From Bacteroidota bacterium (GTDB taxonomy: Bacteria; Bacteroidota; Rhodothermia; Rhodothermales; UBA10348), in NCBI GenBank assembly GCA_004356385.1, contig SMXL01000156.1:1-8901 (forward strand): a stretch of DNA of 8,901 nucleotides, written 5' to 3'. Position numbers and translations under genes: made by a program. Below, in pieces: positions 8,824 through 8,901 of this stretch. How positions within the stretch are numbered: position 1 is the first letter of the stretch; each line of letters opens with the position of its first letter. The notes below the pieces were generated by a model. It searched no databases and was not told where the DNA came from. It saw nothing but the letters and a program-made list of their open reading frames with translations.

Positions 8824-8901
8824 TTATGCCGGAACGCTATTCAAAAGTTCATCATAAACGGATACCGCCTGACTCATTTGCTCGTCCTGTTCGACGGAAA
8901 A
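8824..8901 (-). CDS. C-terminal end of a gene cut by the window edge, possibly glycogen synthase
   Basis: An open frame enters from the right edge and ends at TAA 8824-8826, giving 25 residues: FSVEQDEQMSQAVSVYDELL followed by NSVPA. The pattern of Phe-Ser near the start, a helix, then V-Y-D-E-L-L near the end resembles the final helix of GT5 starch/glycogen synthases (FSW...Y..LY..LL). The gene after it is a DUF4270-like lipoprotein, and glycogen synthase followed by DUF4270 is a common Bacteroidota arrangement. The fragment is too short to identify alone, and two residues do not align with the usual spacing. Treat the identity as a guess supported by context. Confidence 0.5.
   Translation of the reverse strand, partial: FSVEQDEQMSQAVSVYDELLNSVPA

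Overview
The window reads as a stretch of chromosome from a Gram-negative bacterium of the Bacteroidota/Rhodothermota/Balneolota side of the tree. The evidence is a Bacteroidota-type LptD, a SusD-free DUF4270-like lipoprotein downstream of what looks like a glycogen synthase tail, and an outer-membrane barrel with the YSRFG/AMGG/NPAS signature common in that group. Base composition looks close to 50% GC by eye. No mobile element, CRISPR array, rRNA or tRNA gene was found.

All supported genes lie on the minus strand, so transcription runs from right to left. In that order they are: (1) the last 25 codons of a gene cut by the right edge, possibly a GlgA-type glycosyltransferase; (2) a 206-base intergenic region with an imperfect hairpin; (3) a DUF4270-like lipoprotein; (4) an outer-membrane beta-barrel protein whose GTG start overlaps the lipoprotein stop by 4 bases and has a strong Shine-Dalgarno site; (5) an exported TPR protein; (6) enolase, behind a leader of about 100 bases with a possible Bacteroidota-type -7 promoter element; (7) an FtsB/DivIC-like septum protein; (8) an LptD-like LPS-assembly outer-membrane protein. 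The last 166 bases at the left edge hold no gene I can support.

Apart from enolase, every complete product is exported or membrane-bound: a lipoprotein, two outer-membrane barrels, a periplasmic TPR protein and a divisome membrane protein. The block is therefore best read as an envelope-biogenesis neighbourhood with a glycolytic gene inside it. The eno-ftsB pairing is also seen in Enterobacteria. Genes 3-5 probably form one transcript and genes 6-8 another, though the sequence alone does not prove the boundaries.

This is mostly an ordinary housekeeping region and I see no new defence, mobile or biosynthetic system. The points that deserve a second look are the tail and cysteine pattern of the TPR protein, the three-cysteine pattern of the LptD-like protein, the overlap/SD coupling, and the hairpin ahead of the lipoprotein gene.
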